From CAZJFH01 sp964545205 (GTDB lineage Bacteria; Pseudomonadota; Alphaproteobacteria; Rhodospirillales; Magnetospirillaceae): a stretch of DNA of 64,000 nt. The notes below the pieces were generated by a model, which searched no databases, had not been told where the DNA came from, and saw only the letters and a program-made list of their open reading frames with translations. Shown here piece by piece: positions 42,461 through 51,059 of this stretch. The position numbers were made by a program, and so were the translations under genes. The first letter of the stretch is position 1, and each line of letters opens with the position of its first letter. Location: the NCBI GenBank assembly GCA_964545205.1, contig CAZJFH010000005.1:1-64000 (forward strand). The letters are read 5' to 3'.

Positions 42461-43078
42461 ATGCCGATGCCCGCCGTCGCCCGCCGCTGGACCGGCATCC
42501 TGGCCCTGGCGGTGCTCGCGATCGCCGGGGGCGGTCGCGCGGCGGCCGCGATCGAGGTGCCGCCGGCGATCGAGGTCCAGGCCCGGTCCGCGGCGGCGCG
42601 GCACGGGCTCGACCCCGCGCTGGTGCTGCGGGTCATCCAGGTCGAATCGGGGTTCCGCAAGGACGCGGTCTCGCCCAAAGGCGCGATGGGCCTGATGCAG
42701 TTGATGCCGGCCACCGCCCGCCGCTTCGGGGTCGCCGATCCGTTCGATCCGGCGCAGAATCTGCGCGGCGGCTGCCGCTATCTCGCCTGGCTGCTGCGCC
42801 GCTATCGGGGCGACGTCGAACTGGCGCTGGCGGCCTACAATGCCGGCGAGGGCGCCGTCGACCGCCACGGCGGCGTTCCGCCGTTCCCCGAGACACGCGC
42901 CTATGTCGCCAAGATCACCGGTCGCGACGCGGCGTTCGACGCCGGCCCGAAGGTGCTGCGGCTGGCCGGTCGCGTCGTCGCGTGGAGGCAGCGGCAGGCC
43001 GGCGTCACCATCATCCGGCCCGCGACGGGTGCGGCGCCGGCAGACCGGGTTTCGGCGATGCGTATTCGCGTGAAGTGA
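42461..43078 (+). CDS. Lytic transglycosylase (SLT domain)
   Basis: 205 aa. Hydrophobic N-terminus ([21 protein letters not shown]) is a signal peptide. SLT catalytic core with Glu62 in [34 protein letters not shown] and [25 protein letters not shown]. Cuts peptidoglycan glycan strands in the periplasm. Such enzymes occur near Tad and type IV secretion loci to open the wall for the apparatus. It is 14 bases downstream of the FNR-type gene and likely in the same operon. Confidence 0.88.
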   Translation: MPMPAVARRWTGILALAVLAIAGGGRAAAAIEVPPAIEVQARSAAARHGLDPALVLRVIQVESGFRKDAVSPKGAMGLMQLMPATARRFGVADPFDPAQNLRGGCRYLAWLLRRYRGDVELALAAYNAGEGAVDRHGGVPPFPETRAYVAKITGRDAAFDAGPKVLRLAGRVVAWRQRQAGVTIIRPATGAAPADRVSAMRIRVK

Positions 43079-43096
43079 ACGGGAAGGGGCGGCGCG

Positions 43097-44170
43097 ATGG
43101 CGAAGGGTCCGGCCTCCTACGCCCGCCTCGGCGCCGCGGTCTCCGTCGCCTGGTTCGGCGCGGCGGCGCTGTGGTTCGGACCGGACCCGACGGATGCGCT
43201 GGTCGAGCGGGCGCTCGATCGGATTGGGGCGCCCGGCGCGGTCGTCGCGTTCGGAATGCCCGGACGGATGCCGGAGCTGCGCGCCTACGGACTGGCCGAT
43301 CCGGCGGCCGGCGTTCCGATGACCGTCACCGACCGGTTCAAGATCGCCAGCCTGTCCAAGCCGATCACGGCCGCGGCGATTCTCGAACTGGTCCGTCGGC
43401 GGCGACTGAGCCTCGACACCGCGCTGGTGGACATCCTGCCGGCGGGCGCCGGCGATCCTCGCACGGCGGCGATCACCCTCCGCCATCTGCTGCAGCACAG
43501 CGCGGGCTGGGACAGCGCGCAGGCGTTCGACCCCTTTTTCCTGGGCCGCGACGACGCCGCGGCGCTGATCGGAGCGGACCTCGAAGCCGCCGCCGACTGC
43601 GCCCCCGTCGCGGACGCGATGATCGGCCGGCCGCTCCAGTTCGATCCCGGCCGGCGCTACGCCTATTCCAACCTCGGCTATTGCTGGCTGGGCCGCGTTC
43701 TGGCGCGGGTGCGCGGCGACGACTACGCGACGGCGGTTCACGAGTTGGTGCCCGAGACGGCGCCGATGAGCCTCGATGCGTCGAGCGTCACCGTCACGCA
43801 CGCGCTCCGGCCCCGGGAAGAGGCTTTTCTGGTGAACCGCCCGGAGGTGATCGCGGCGGCCGGCGGCTGGATCGCCAGTGCCCTCGACTATTTCCGCTTC
43901 GCGTCGCGACCGGTCGATCCGGTGGTCGTCGATCGCCCCGGCTACGCGTCGGGCGTTCAGCATTACGGGCTCGGCTGGCGGGTGTGGAATCTGGAGCACG
44001 GCACCGTGCTCACCCATTACGGCGCGATGCCGGGGGCGTTCGCCGTGGTCGTCAAGAAGATCGACGGTCCCGTTTTCGTGGCGCTGTTCAACGGCCGCCC
44101 GGCCGACGAACGAGAGGCGTTCCTCGGCCTATTCGGCGGCGTCCTCGACCTTCCGTTTTGGCGCGAGTAG
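43097..44170 (+). CDS. Beta-lactamase-family serine hydrolase
   Basis: 357 aa. N-terminal hydrophobic stretch (YARLGAAVSVAWFGAAALWF). Class C-like motifs: S85-L-S-K88 (KIASLSKPITAAAIL), YSN in RYAYSNLGYCW, and an HYG motif (THYGAMPG) in place of KTG. Substrate could be peptidoglycan peptides, D-amino-acid peptides or esters; not a clear resistance enzyme. It begins 18 bases after the transglycosylase gene, so both probably act on the cell wall. Its 3' end overlaps the converging methyltransferase gene by 42 bases. Confidence 0.75.
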   Translation: MAKGPASYARLGAAVSVAWFGAAALWFGPDPTDALVERALDRIGAPGAVVAFGMPGRMPELRAYGLADPAAGVPMTVTDRFKIASLSKPITAAAILELVRRRRLSLDTALVDILPAGAGDPRTAAITLRHLLQHSAGWDSAQAFDPFFLGRDDAAALIGADLEAAADCAPVADAMIGRPLQFDPGRRYAYSNLGYCWLGRVLARVRGDDYATAVHELVPETAPMSLDASSVTVTHALRPREEAFLVNRPEVIAAAGGWIASALDYFRFASRPVDPVVVDRPGYASGVQHYGLGWRVWNLEHGTVLTHYGAMPGAFAVVVKKIDGPVFVALFNGRPADEREAFLGLFGGVLDLPFWRE

Positions 44171-45502
44171 CAGCCGGTTCCTGACGGCGGACGACAGTCT
44201 CTCCAGCAGACCGTTGTCGGCGATCCAGGCGCAGTAGGCCCGATAGCGCGGATCCGCCATCAGGTGGCGTTCCTCGGTCTTCGCCCGGGCGTAGTAGATG
44301 GCGTTGACGAGCAGAAGGATGAGGCAGTTGCGCACCGCCTCGCCACCCCCTGCGGTACTCAGGAACGGCACGTGCACCATCCACCACATCAGGTTCTTCG
44401 ACAGATAGGCGGGATGCCGCGAGAAGCGGTACGGGCCCGTCGTGATGATCCCGCGGTGGGTCAGGTTGGAGAAACGCATGCCGAAGACGACGGTCGCCCA
44501 GGCATAGATCACGGCCAGGATCAGGATCGCCGATCCCCAGACGATCAGCAGCGCCGGCTGACCCTCCAGCCAGACCGACCATTCCTGGGTGCCGCTGCGA
44601 TAGTCCAGCGGGCCGCCCGTTCCCATCAGCGTGAACGGCGGATAGCAGGCCAGCGCCGCGACCCAGGCGAACAGGTACGGATTTGCCGAGCGGATGTGCG
44701 AATCGAGCACACGCAAGGTCAGGACGTAGCCGATCGTTCCGAAACAGACGTCGAACAGGAAGGCCAGCCGCACCAGCGAGGTGATGGTCTGAACCGGATC
44801 CTCCAGCACCGTCGCCGAACCGAAGCGAAGGGGGGCGGCCAGGGATCCGGGCAGGATCGACACCATGAACGCCAGGAAGAACGCCTTGATCGCCCATCCC
44901 AGCATGTAATCCGTGATCTTGGCCCGATCGACGCTCGCGAAGTCCAGGCACACGAGCCTGCCGAACTGCCAGAGCCCGTCGCGGGGCTCGATCATGTGCC
45001 GGGTCGTGAAGCCGACATAGATCGGCGCGATCAGCAGGACCAGCGGCAGGAACAGCATCAGGAGTTCGAGGTAGGCCGCGTAATGCGGCGGCGCGTGCGT
45101 CTCGGCCGCGAAATAGGCGCACCAGATCAGCCCGAACGTCGCCCCCAGGCCGATCATCTTCGTCCGGGTGATGGCGATGACCTCGGCCAGCGGGTGCCGC
45201 AGCGAGAAATCCAGTCCGGTCGTCGGGTTGCGATGGACGCGCTCGACCAGCACCGCCCAAAGCGCCATCGACAGCGCCGTCCCGCCGAGGAGCAGGAAGG
45301 CGGCGGAAACCGGCGAGAGATCGAACCGCGCCGCGAGGATCAGCAGGCCGGTGAGCGCCAGAACGCCGACCAGGCCGGTGGCGTCGCTCACCTCCGATGC
45401 CGGTCTGGTCCCGCTCGTCGTCGACGGATCGGCGGGCGACGGCGTCTCGGCGGGTGGCGCGCGGTCGACCTGACCTTCCGGGCGCTCGAGGCTGGGGCCC
45501 AT
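44129..45502 (-). CDS. Membrane methyltransferase of the isoprenylcysteine carboxyl methyltransferase (ICMT) type
   Basis: 457 aa with about ten hydrophobic segments. The C-terminal part carries the ICMT/phospholipid methyltransferase signature: GIITTGPYRFSRHPAYLSKNLMWW and ARAKTEERHLMADPRYRAYCAWI. The N-terminal half is a membrane region of unknown relation. Such proteins may methylate lipids or carboxyl groups in the membrane; substrate unknown. The first 40 residues are hydrophilic. It converges with the serine-hydrolase gene and overlaps it by 42 bases. Confidence 0.7.
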   Translation of the reverse strand: MGPSLERPEGQVDRAPPAETPSPADPSTTSGTRPASEVSDATGLVGVLALTGLLILAARFDLSPVSAAFLLLGGTALSMALWAVLVERVHRNPTTGLDFSLRHPLAEVIAITRTKMIGLGATFGLIWCAYFAAETHAPPHYAAYLELLMLFLPLVLLIAPIYVGFTTRHMIEPRDGLWQFGRLVCLDFASVDRAKITDYMLGWAIKAFFLAFMVSILPGSLAAPLRFGSATVLEDPVQTITSLVRLAFLFDVCFGTIGYVLTLRVLDSHIRSANPYLFAWVAALACYPPFTLMGTGGPLDYRSGTQEWSVWLEGQPALLIVWGSAILILAVIYAWATVVFGMRFSNLTHRGIITTGPYRFSRHPAYLSKNLMWWMVHVPFLSTAGGGEAVRNCLILLLVNAIYYARAKTEERHLMADPRYRAYCAWIADNGLLERLSSAVRNRLLLAPKRKVEDAAE

Positions 45503-45864
45503 GATCCATCTCCCAATGAAGCGGTTTTACGCTACCGCTCCGCCGTCGATGGCTTCAATGGTTCTATCGGAGCATCCAAATGACGTGCAATCGCGCCATG
45601 TGATTTCGGGTGCCGTCGAATGACGAACGCGCCCTATCCACAAGTACAATCAAAGCAGCGGTCTTGGTTTTTGCCTCGACAATACGCTCGGTCGGCGATC
45701 AGGGGATGGCGGCGCGGGGTCGCGGCGCCCGGGAGGCGATTGCGTCACGAAACTTTAAACCAGGCGTCAAAAATCCGTCACCGGCGCCGGCTAAGTTGTG
45801 GCGACGCCGCCGACCGCAGGGCTGGTCGGCCGGATTGTTCCCGCCCGTTCGTTTGGAGATTGCA
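45503..45864. other. 362-base intergenic region upstream of pstS
   Basis: No gene supported. It is divergent from the ICMT-type gene on the left and leads into the pstS on the right. The middle is less G+C-rich than the surroundings, and the right part holds an array of CGTCA units at 11-base spacing (45742-45781), a likely Pho box. Confidence 0.5.
45742..45781 (+). promoter_or_regulatory. Probable PhoB binding array (Pho box)
   Basis: Units GCGTCAC (45742), CTTTAAA (45753), GCGTCAA (45764) and CCGTCAC (45775) repeat every 11 bases. The last pair, GCGTCAA-AAAT-CCGTCAC, is close to the Pho box (CTGTCAT-N4-CTGTCAY). It ends about 84 bases before the pstS start codon. Confidence 0.55.
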
Positions 45865-46893
45865 ATGATCAGGAAGACCCTTCTGCTGGCCGCGGTCGCG
45901 ACCGTCGCGCTTGCCGGCACCGCCCAGGCCCGCGACCAGATCCGCATCGTCGGCTCGTCGACCGTGTATCCGTTCTCGACGACGGTCGCCGAGCAGTTCG
46001 GCAAGACGACCAGCTTCAAGACCCCGGTCGTCGAGAGCACCGGCTCCGGCGGCGGCCTGAAGCTGTTCTGCTCGGGCGTCGGCGTCGCGCATCCCGACAT
46101 CACCAACGCCTCGCGCCGGATCAAGAAGACCGAGGTCGAGACCTGCGCCAAGAACGGCGTCACCGACATCACCGAGGTCAAGGTCGGCTACGACGGCATC
46201 GCCTTCGCCAATTCGAAGAAGGCCGAGCCGATCAGCCTGAGCCGCCAGCAGATCTACCTGGCCCTGGCCAAGCAGGTGCCGGTCGACGGCAAGCTGGTCG
46301 ACAATCCGTTCCAGACCTGGAAGCAGATCGATCCCAGCCTGCCCGACGTCAAGATCGAGGTCCTCGGCCCGCCGCCGACCTCGGGCACCCGCGACGCCTT
46401 CGCCGAACTGGTCCTCGAAGCCGGCTGCAAGAAGTACGACTTCATCGCCGCCATGAAGAAGAAGGACAAGAAGGCGTACAAGGCCGTCTGCCACAGCATC
46501 CGCGAGGACGGCGCCTATGTCGAGGCCGGCGAGAACGACAACCTGATCGTCCAGAAGCTCGACGCCAACCCGAACGCCTTCGGCGTCTTCGGCTACAGCT
46601 TCCTCGACCAGAACTCGGACAAGGTCCAGGGCGCGGTCATCGAGGGCGCCGAGCCGACCTTCGAGAACATCGCCGAAGGCAAGTACCCGGTGTCGCGGCC
46701 GCTGTTCTTCTACGTCAAGAAGGCGCACGCCGACATGGTGCCCGGCGTCAAGGAGTTCGTCGCCGAGTTCGCCAGCGAGAAGGCGTGGGGTCCGGAGGGC
46801 TATCTGGCCGACAAGGGCCTGATCCCGATGCCCGACGCCGAGCGCAAGCAGATGCAGGAGCAGGCCACCGGCCTCGCCAACCTGAAGATGTGA
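45865..46893 (+). CDS. pstS: Phosphate-binding protein PstS (orphan)
   Basis: 342 aa. Signal peptide MIRKTLLLAAVATVALAGTAQA. Phosphate-binding pattern: IVGSSTVYPFSTTVAEQFG, VESTGSGGGLKLFCSG, and GPPPTSGTRDAFAELV correspond to the PstS binding loops. The start has a GGAGA ribosome site. No pstC, pstA, pstB or phoU follow, so it is an orphan copy that may serve a distant transporter, sensing or surface function. The Pho-box-like array is upstream. Confidence 0.9.
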   Translation: MIRKTLLLAAVATVALAGTAQARDQIRIVGSSTVYPFSTTVAEQFGKTTSFKTPVVESTGSGGGLKLFCSGVGVAHPDITNASRRIKKTEVETCAKNGVTDITEVKVGYDGIAFANSKKAEPISLSRQQIYLALAKQVPVDGKLVDNPFQTWKQIDPSLPDVKIEVLGPPPTSGTRDAFAELVLEAGCKKYDFIAAMKKKDKKAYKAVCHSIREDGAYVEAGENDNLIVQKLDANPNAFGVFGYSFLDQNSDKVQGAVIEGAEPTFENIAEGKYPVSRPLFFYVKKAHADMVPGVKEFVAEFASEKAWGPEGYLADKGLIPMPDAERKQMQEQATGLANLKM

Positions 46894-46901
46894 TCCGCGC
46901 A

Positions 46902-46957
46902 CGGGCGGCGGCCGGCCGCCGCCCGACCCGGACGCGCCGAAGCGGCCCGGCGGGCCG
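46902..46957. terminator. Double hairpin after pstS
   Basis: A 24-bp perfect palindrome centred at 46913/46914 (half-site CGGGCGGCGGCC) is followed by CGGCCCG-G-CGGGCCG (46943-46957) and TTT. The second has the features of an intrinsic terminator. Both lie between converging genes. Confidence 0.65.
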
Positions 46958-47011
46958 TTTCGGCCCTCCAGGCTCGCGATGGCCTGCGACGAAGCATCGC
47001 GCCAGGCCCGT

Positions 47012-47272
47012 TCAGCGGGTATTCGGCGGCGCGGCGACGGAAAACCAGCGCCACTGGTGCGGTGCCCGGACCCGGGCAACCCTCGCCTCGACCGGCGCGG
47101 GACGCGGTGCGTCCTCGACCAATGCCGGCGCCGGCGACGCCTCCAGTCGCGGCACCCGGCAGTTCTCGCACCAGGACAGGGCGATGGTGTCCGAAACCGT
47201 GATCCGTTTGTGCTCGGACCGGACCCGGCACTGCGGGCACAGGTCCTTGCGACGGGGAGCGGGTTGGGTCAT
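47012..47272 (-). CDS. Small zinc-ribbon protein downstream of cspA
   Basis: 86 aa. CPQC (residues 11-14) and CENC near residue 36 form a probable four-cysteine zinc ribbon: DLCPQCRVRSEHKRITVSDTIALSWCENCRVPRLE. The remainder is Pro/Ala-rich, ending with a basic-aromatic stretch APHQWRWF. It is in the same direction as the cold-shock gene and 74 bases downstream, possibly co-transcribed. The ATG with a ribosome site (AGGAACCGGCG) fits. Function unknown; RNA or DNA binding is possible. Confidence 0.55.
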   Translation of the reverse strand: MTQPAPRRKDLCPQCRVRSEHKRITVSDTIALSWCENCRVPRLEASPAPALVEDAPRPAPVEARVARVRAPHQWRWFSVAAPPNTR

Positions 47273-47346
47273 CGCCGGTTCCTCCTGGGCGAAATGACCG
47301 CGAGGGACGCCGAAGCGCCCCTCGCGGCTGCGAAGCGAAGGCCGGC

Positions 47347-47553
47347 TCACGCGGTGCGGAGATCGCTCGCCGACAGTTTGCCGTCGCGCCCGGTCTCCAC
47401 CTCGAACGAGAGCTTCTGGCCCTCGTCGAGGCCGCCGAGGCCGGCGCGCTGCACCGCCGAGATATGCACGAAGACGTCGCTGGAGCCGTCATCCGGCTGA
47501 ATGAAGCCGTAGCCTTTAGCGCTGTTGAACCATTTCACTGTGCCAGTGGACAT
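47347..47553 (-). CDS. Cold-shock protein, CspA family
   Basis: 68 aa from ATG at 47553 (a GTG two codons earlier is also possible). Single cold-shock domain: RNP1 KGYGFIQP and RNP2 VFVHI, with [14 protein letters not shown] at the N-terminus. Binds single-stranded RNA/DNA and melts mRNA structure. A GGGAGAG ribosome site lies before it. The upstream gap of about 210 bases could hold a long 5' leader as typical for csp genes. Confidence 0.92.
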   Translation of the reverse strand: MSTGTVKWFNSAKGYGFIQPDDGSSDVFVHISAVQRAGLGGLDEGQKLSFEVETGRDGKLSASDLRTA

Positions 47554-47771
47554 TGTCACTCTCCCGATTGGCTTTGCTCTACACGAGGATTCGTGAAAGC
47601 CTCAAACCACAATAGGGAAGTCAACGTCGGGTCGATCGACCACGGGCAATCCCACTGCGAATTCGATGATCACAATCTGGGCATCGGGTCCGGCGTGCGC
47701 AACTGGCTGCGATTTTTATTTGCGAGCAAGCCGAAATCATTTCCGCGGCCTTGCCCCGCCGCCCCTCGCGG

Positions 47772-48083
47772 CTATCCCGCCGTCCCGCCTCCCGGGCCCG
47801 AAAGCCGCTCGATGTCGTCGAGGACGTCGGCGATGATCCGCCCGTATCGCGGCTCCTGGCCCTCGTAGGTCGCGGCCAGCAGGCAGAGCAGATAGCGCAT
47901 CTTCTCTCCGAGTTCCGGCCAGTCGGCGGCGGGGCCCGAGAACAGCGCCTTCTCCAGTTCGTCCCGGTTGTGCCGGAGAACGGCCTGGTCGGCCTCGACG
48001 CCGGCATCATGGCGGCGGGCTTCCGTCTCCTTCTGCGCGGCCATGCCGCGGTGGCTGTCGAGGTCTACGGGCTTTTCCGTCAT
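47772..48083 (-). CDS. Conserved hypothetical protein
   Basis: 103 aa. Starts MTEKPVDLDSHRGMAAQKETEARR and ends RYGRIIADVLDDIERLSGPGGGTAG; mostly helical, hydrophilic, without cysteine clusters or membrane helix. The motif 'VDLDSHRGMAAQKETEARR' suggests a conserved family seen in relatives (from memory, not checked). It is oriented toward cspA and divergent from DUF2254. Function unknown. The upstream portion of the frame is arginine-rich noise and not included. Confidence 0.6.
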   Translation of the reverse strand: MTEKPVDLDSHRGMAAQKETEARRHDAGVEADQAVLRHNRDELEKALFSGPAADWPELGEKMRYLLCLLAATYEGQEPRYGRIIADVLDDIERLSGPGGGTAG

Positions 48084-48391
48084 TCGCTGCGCTCCATCAC
48101 GTCTCGTGCCGCCGCCGCGCCGCCCCGAATTCGATCGGGTACGCGTGCGCGGCGAAGGGGCCGCGGCCGACCATGTCCTCCACCCTTGTCGAATTAGGGA
48201 CCGATCTCGCGGCGTTCGCAATCACGATAACGCCCATATGCGCGAATTCGCCATCCGGCGGAAACCTGGCGCGCGCCAGCGGTGTTCGACTGTTTTGCGG
48301 CGGGCGTCGTGCAGGATTCCTGCGCGCCCCCATCTCGGGGGGGAGCCCAGGCCGTGACGCTTGCGGCAATTCCCCGGTGGCCAGACGCGCG
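48084..48391. other. 308-base divergent region before the DUF2254 gene
   Basis: Gap between two divergent starts. It is relatively balanced in composition around 48200-48320 but contains no gene or repeat that I can support. Promoters for both genes should lie here. Confidence 0.4.
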
Positions 48392-49702
48392 ATGATCGAG
48401 CGACTCCGCCATTATGGCGAGATATTGCGGGCCAGTCTGTGGCTGGTCCCGGCGCTGATGGGGGTGGCGGCCGTTGCGATCGCCATCGGCCTTCTCACGC
48501 TGGGCACCGGCATTCCCGACGGCCTGGCCGCGTACTGGCTGCTCTATTCCGGCGACCCGCAGGTCGCCCGCGAGCTGCTCTCGGCGCTCCTGTCGGGCAT
48601 GATCACGATGACCTCGCTGGTGGTGTCGATCACGATGGTCGTCCTGACGCTGGCGGCCGGCCAGATCGGCCCCCGGCTGATCCGCAATTTCATCCGCGAC
48701 CGCACGACCCAGGTGGTGCTCGGGCTGTTCCTGTCGGACATTCTCTACCTGCTCGTGGTGCTGAGGAACATCGACGGCGGCAAGGACGGCGTTCCGCACC
48801 TGGCGGTGTCCGCGGGCACGGCGCTGACGGTGGTGTGCCTGTTCACGCTGCTGTTCTACGTCCACAAGCTCGCCCGCTCGATCATCTACGACACCGTGAT
48901 CAGCAGTGTCGCGGCCGATCTGCGCGGCACCGTGCAGCGCCTGCTTCCCGAAAAGCGGGACGTCGTGCCGCCGCACGCGGCGCCGAGCGGCGAGGCCGCC
49001 TGGATCGAGCTCGGGCGCGACGGCTATGTGCAGACCGTCGACCTGGACGCGCTGGTCGAGACCGCGCGGCAGGCCGATGCGGTGGTGCGCCTCGAGATCG
49101 GCCCCGGCCATTTCGTCATCGCCGCGGGCCGGCATGTGGCGGTGCATCCGGCCGGGGCCTGCTCGCCGGAGATGCGCGCGCGCGTCCGCGCCGCCTTCAT
49201 CATCGGCTCCGAACGGACGCCCGGCCAGGACATCGAGTACGGGATCCACCAGATGGTCGAGATCGCGACGCGCGCCCTGTCGCCGGGGCTGAACGACATC
49301 TTCACCGCCCTGGCCGTGATCGACAATCTGAGCGCCTCGCTGGCCCATCTGTTCGCGCGCGGACTGGAGCCGTCGGTCCACCGCGATCGGGACGGCGCCG
49401 TGCGCGTCGTGCGGAAGGTGGCCGACTACCGCGGCCTCGTCGGCGCCGCCTTCGACCAGATCCGCCAGGCCGGCGCCGGCCATCCCGCGGTGCTCATCCG
49501 GCTGCTGGACGCGATCGGCCGCCTGGCGCCGTGCGCGCCGGCCGCCGACATCCGCGAGCCGCTGGTGGCGCAGGTCGACATGATCCGCGAGGCCGCACGC
49601 AACCTCGCCGTGCGGCACGACGTCGAAGCCGTCGAGCGGCGCTGGCGTCAGGCGCGCGCGCGGCTCGCCGACGGCCCCGGCGTAGGCGGCCCCGCGCCGT
49701 GA
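48392..49702 (+). CDS. DUF2254 predicted membrane protein
   Basis: 436 aa. Four N-terminal hydrophobic helices (LRASLWLVPALMGVAAVAIAIGLLTLG, LLSALLSGMITMTSLVVSITMVVLTLAAGQIGPRLI, VVLGLFLSDILYLLVVL, ALTVVCLFTLLFYVHKLA) then a large cytoplasmic domain. The motifs MTSLVVSITMVVLTLAAGQIGPRLIRNF and SPGLNDIFTALAVIDNL are typical of DUF2254. The function of this family is unknown; a channel or transporter role has been suggested by structure. The ATG begins the first helix; the earlier frame is not conserved. Confidence 0.8.
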   Translation: MIERLRHYGEILRASLWLVPALMGVAAVAIAIGLLTLGTGIPDGLAAYWLLYSGDPQVARELLSALLSGMITMTSLVVSITMVVLTLAAGQIGPRLIRNFIRDRTTQVVLGLFLSDILYLLVVLRNIDGGKDGVPHLAVSAGTALTVVCLFTLLFYVHKLARSIIYDTVISSVAADLRGTVQRLLPEKRDVVPPHAAPSGEAAWIELGRDGYVQTVDLDALVETARQADAVVRLEIGPGHFVIAAGRHVAVHPAGACSPEMRARVRAAFIIGSERTPGQDIEYGIHQMVEIATRALSPGLNDIFTALAVIDNLSASLAHLFARGLEPSVHRDRDGAVRVVRKVADYRGLVGAAFDQIRQAGAGHPAVLIRLLDAIGRLAPCAPAADIREPLVAQVDMIREAARNLAVRHDVEAVERRWRQARARLADGPGVGGPAP

Positions 49703-49855
49703 ACCGGGCGCGATCAGGATACCGCCGATGCCATCTCCGCCGGTCGGATGAACGGTGGCGGCGGCGGCGCGGGCCACCAATCTGCTGGGGATGAAGGCCG
49801 AGCCGGGACGCGGGGGTTCGGGCGACCATCCGCGAATCGCGAATCGAGGCCGGGA

Positions 49856-50377
49856 ATGACCGTCAGCCGACTGCTCTACTGCGTCATCGACGTCGGCACC
49901 CTCTGGCGCCAGCGCTGGATGGTTCGTTGCGAGGGCGTCAGCGCCGGGCCGTTCCCCAGCCTGGGCGCGGCCTCGGCGTGGGCGGCGGCGGAAGCCGAGG
50001 CCGCCAACCGCCTGGGCTTCGCCGCGACCGTGCGCGTCAGAGTCCGGTGGCTGCAACATCGGTCCAGGGAGGCGTCCGTCATGCCCGCCGACGACATCGT
50101 CGACGACATCGTCGACGACGACATCGCCGGCGCGTTGCACGCCGTCGCGGCCGGGCTGGTCGGACATGCGCATCCCTTCACCTGGGAGCGGGCCGACGCG
50201 GCCCGCCACGTCGACCCGCGCACGCTCCAGCGCGCTTTGCAGAAAAACCTGATCGCGGTGGAGACGAACGCCGACCGCACCCTGCGCCTGGCGACGCTCA
50301 CGGGCGCCGGCCTGGCGCGCCTCGGGCGCCGCCGGCCCCCCGCGGCGGTCTCGCGACCCGCGGTTCGGGAAACCTGA
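49856..50377 (+). CDS. Hypothetical protein
   Basis: 173 aa, not recognised. The N-terminal half is a compact basic/aromatic domain (LLYCVIDVGTLWRQRWMVRCEGVSAGPFPSLGAASAWAAAEAEAANRLGFAATVRVR) that resembles DUF2188-like small beta-alpha proteins. Then comes a repeat-like acidic stretch DDIVDDIVDDDI, encoded by tandem GACGACATCGTC units. The C-terminal half (TWERADAARHVDPRTLQRALQKNLIAVETNADRTLRLATLTGAGLARL) could be a winged helix. It runs in the same direction as the pentapeptide gene, 25 bases upstream. Could be two proteins read as one. Confidence 0.5.
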   Translation: MTVSRLLYCVIDVGTLWRQRWMVRCEGVSAGPFPSLGAASAWAAAEAEAANRLGFAATVRVRVRWLQHRSREASVMPADDIVDDIVDDDIAGALHAVAAGLVGHAHPFTWERADAARHVDPRTLQRALQKNLIAVETNADRTLRLATLTGAGLARLGRRRPPAAVSRPAVRET

Positions 50378-50402
50378 CGGCACTTCAGACCAGGAGAGAA
50401 CG

Positions 50403-50858
50403 ATGCCCACGATGAGAACGCCGTCGGCCGACGAACTGGCGCACGCGCTGGACGGGCACCGGATCTGGGTCGCCAGCGACGGAAGCCACGGCGCGCGCGC
50501 GGATCTGCGCGACTGCGACCTGGTCGGACGGTCGTTCTGGCGGGCCGATCTGCGCGGCGCCCGCCTCGACGGCAGCGATCTCGCCGCCGCCAACCTCGAC
50601 CACGCCGATCTGCGCGGCGCCTCGCTGCGGCGCGCCCGGCTGCGCGGCGCGTCGCTTTGGGAGGCCAGGCTCGGCGAGAGCGACCTTCGCGGCGCCGACA
50701 TGCGGGATGCGAAGCTCGATCATGCCGACCTGCGCGGCGCCGACCGGGCCGGCGCCGATCTGCGCGGCGCCTCGCTCGTCTCGGCGCGGATGGACGCCGA
50801 CGGCCCGCGACGCCGAAGCGCGGCGGGCGACGGCGGTCGCCGCCAGCGGGGCGGCTGA
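50403..50858 (+). CDS. Pentapeptide-repeat protein
   Basis: 151 aa. From about residue 32 it is a run of A(D/N)LxG-type five-residue units (ADLRG, ARLDG, SDLAA, ANLDH, ADLRG, ASLRR, ARLRG and others), about 18 in total, forming a right-handed quadrilateral beta-helix. Such proteins may mimic DNA or serve structural roles; no specific function is assigned. It has a good ribosome site (AGGAGAGAACG) and is probably co-transcribed with the gene before it. Confidence 0.8.
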   Translation: MPTMRTPSADELAHALDGHRIWVASDGSHGARADLRDCDLVGRSFWRADLRGARLDGSDLAAANLDHADLRGASLRRARLRGASLWEARLGESDLRGADMRDAKLDHADLRGADRAGADLRGASLVSARMDADGPRRRSAAGDGGRRQRGG

Positions 50859-50890
50859 CCCGGCGGGCGTTCGGCATGCTGGGGAAAATT

Positions 50891-50967
50891 TGGTGCGCCC
50901 GGCAGGATTCGAACCTGCGACCCCAGGATTAGGAATCCTGTGCTCTATCCTACTGAGCTACGGGCGC
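50891..50967 (-). tRNA. tRNA-Arg(CCT)
   Basis: Acceptor GCGCCCG pairs with CGGGCGC, anticodon loop TTCCTAA gives CCT, T-loop GTTCGAATC, D-arm AGCTCAGTAGGATAGAGC, encoded CCA. 77 bases. No duplicate of its 3' end was seen nearby. Confidence 0.96.
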
Positions 50968-51059
50968 GTCGCCTGAGGCGGCGGGACCCATAAGATGCGC
51001 GTCGCGGCGGTCCGGGGCAAGCCCGGCGTCGCGCATCCGGGAGATTTGGCGGCGGCACG

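Noticed and set aside
50090..50130. Tandem GACGACATCGTC units as a regulatory repeat
   Set aside because: They are in frame within the hypothetical gene and read as an acidic linker, so a coding explanation suffices.
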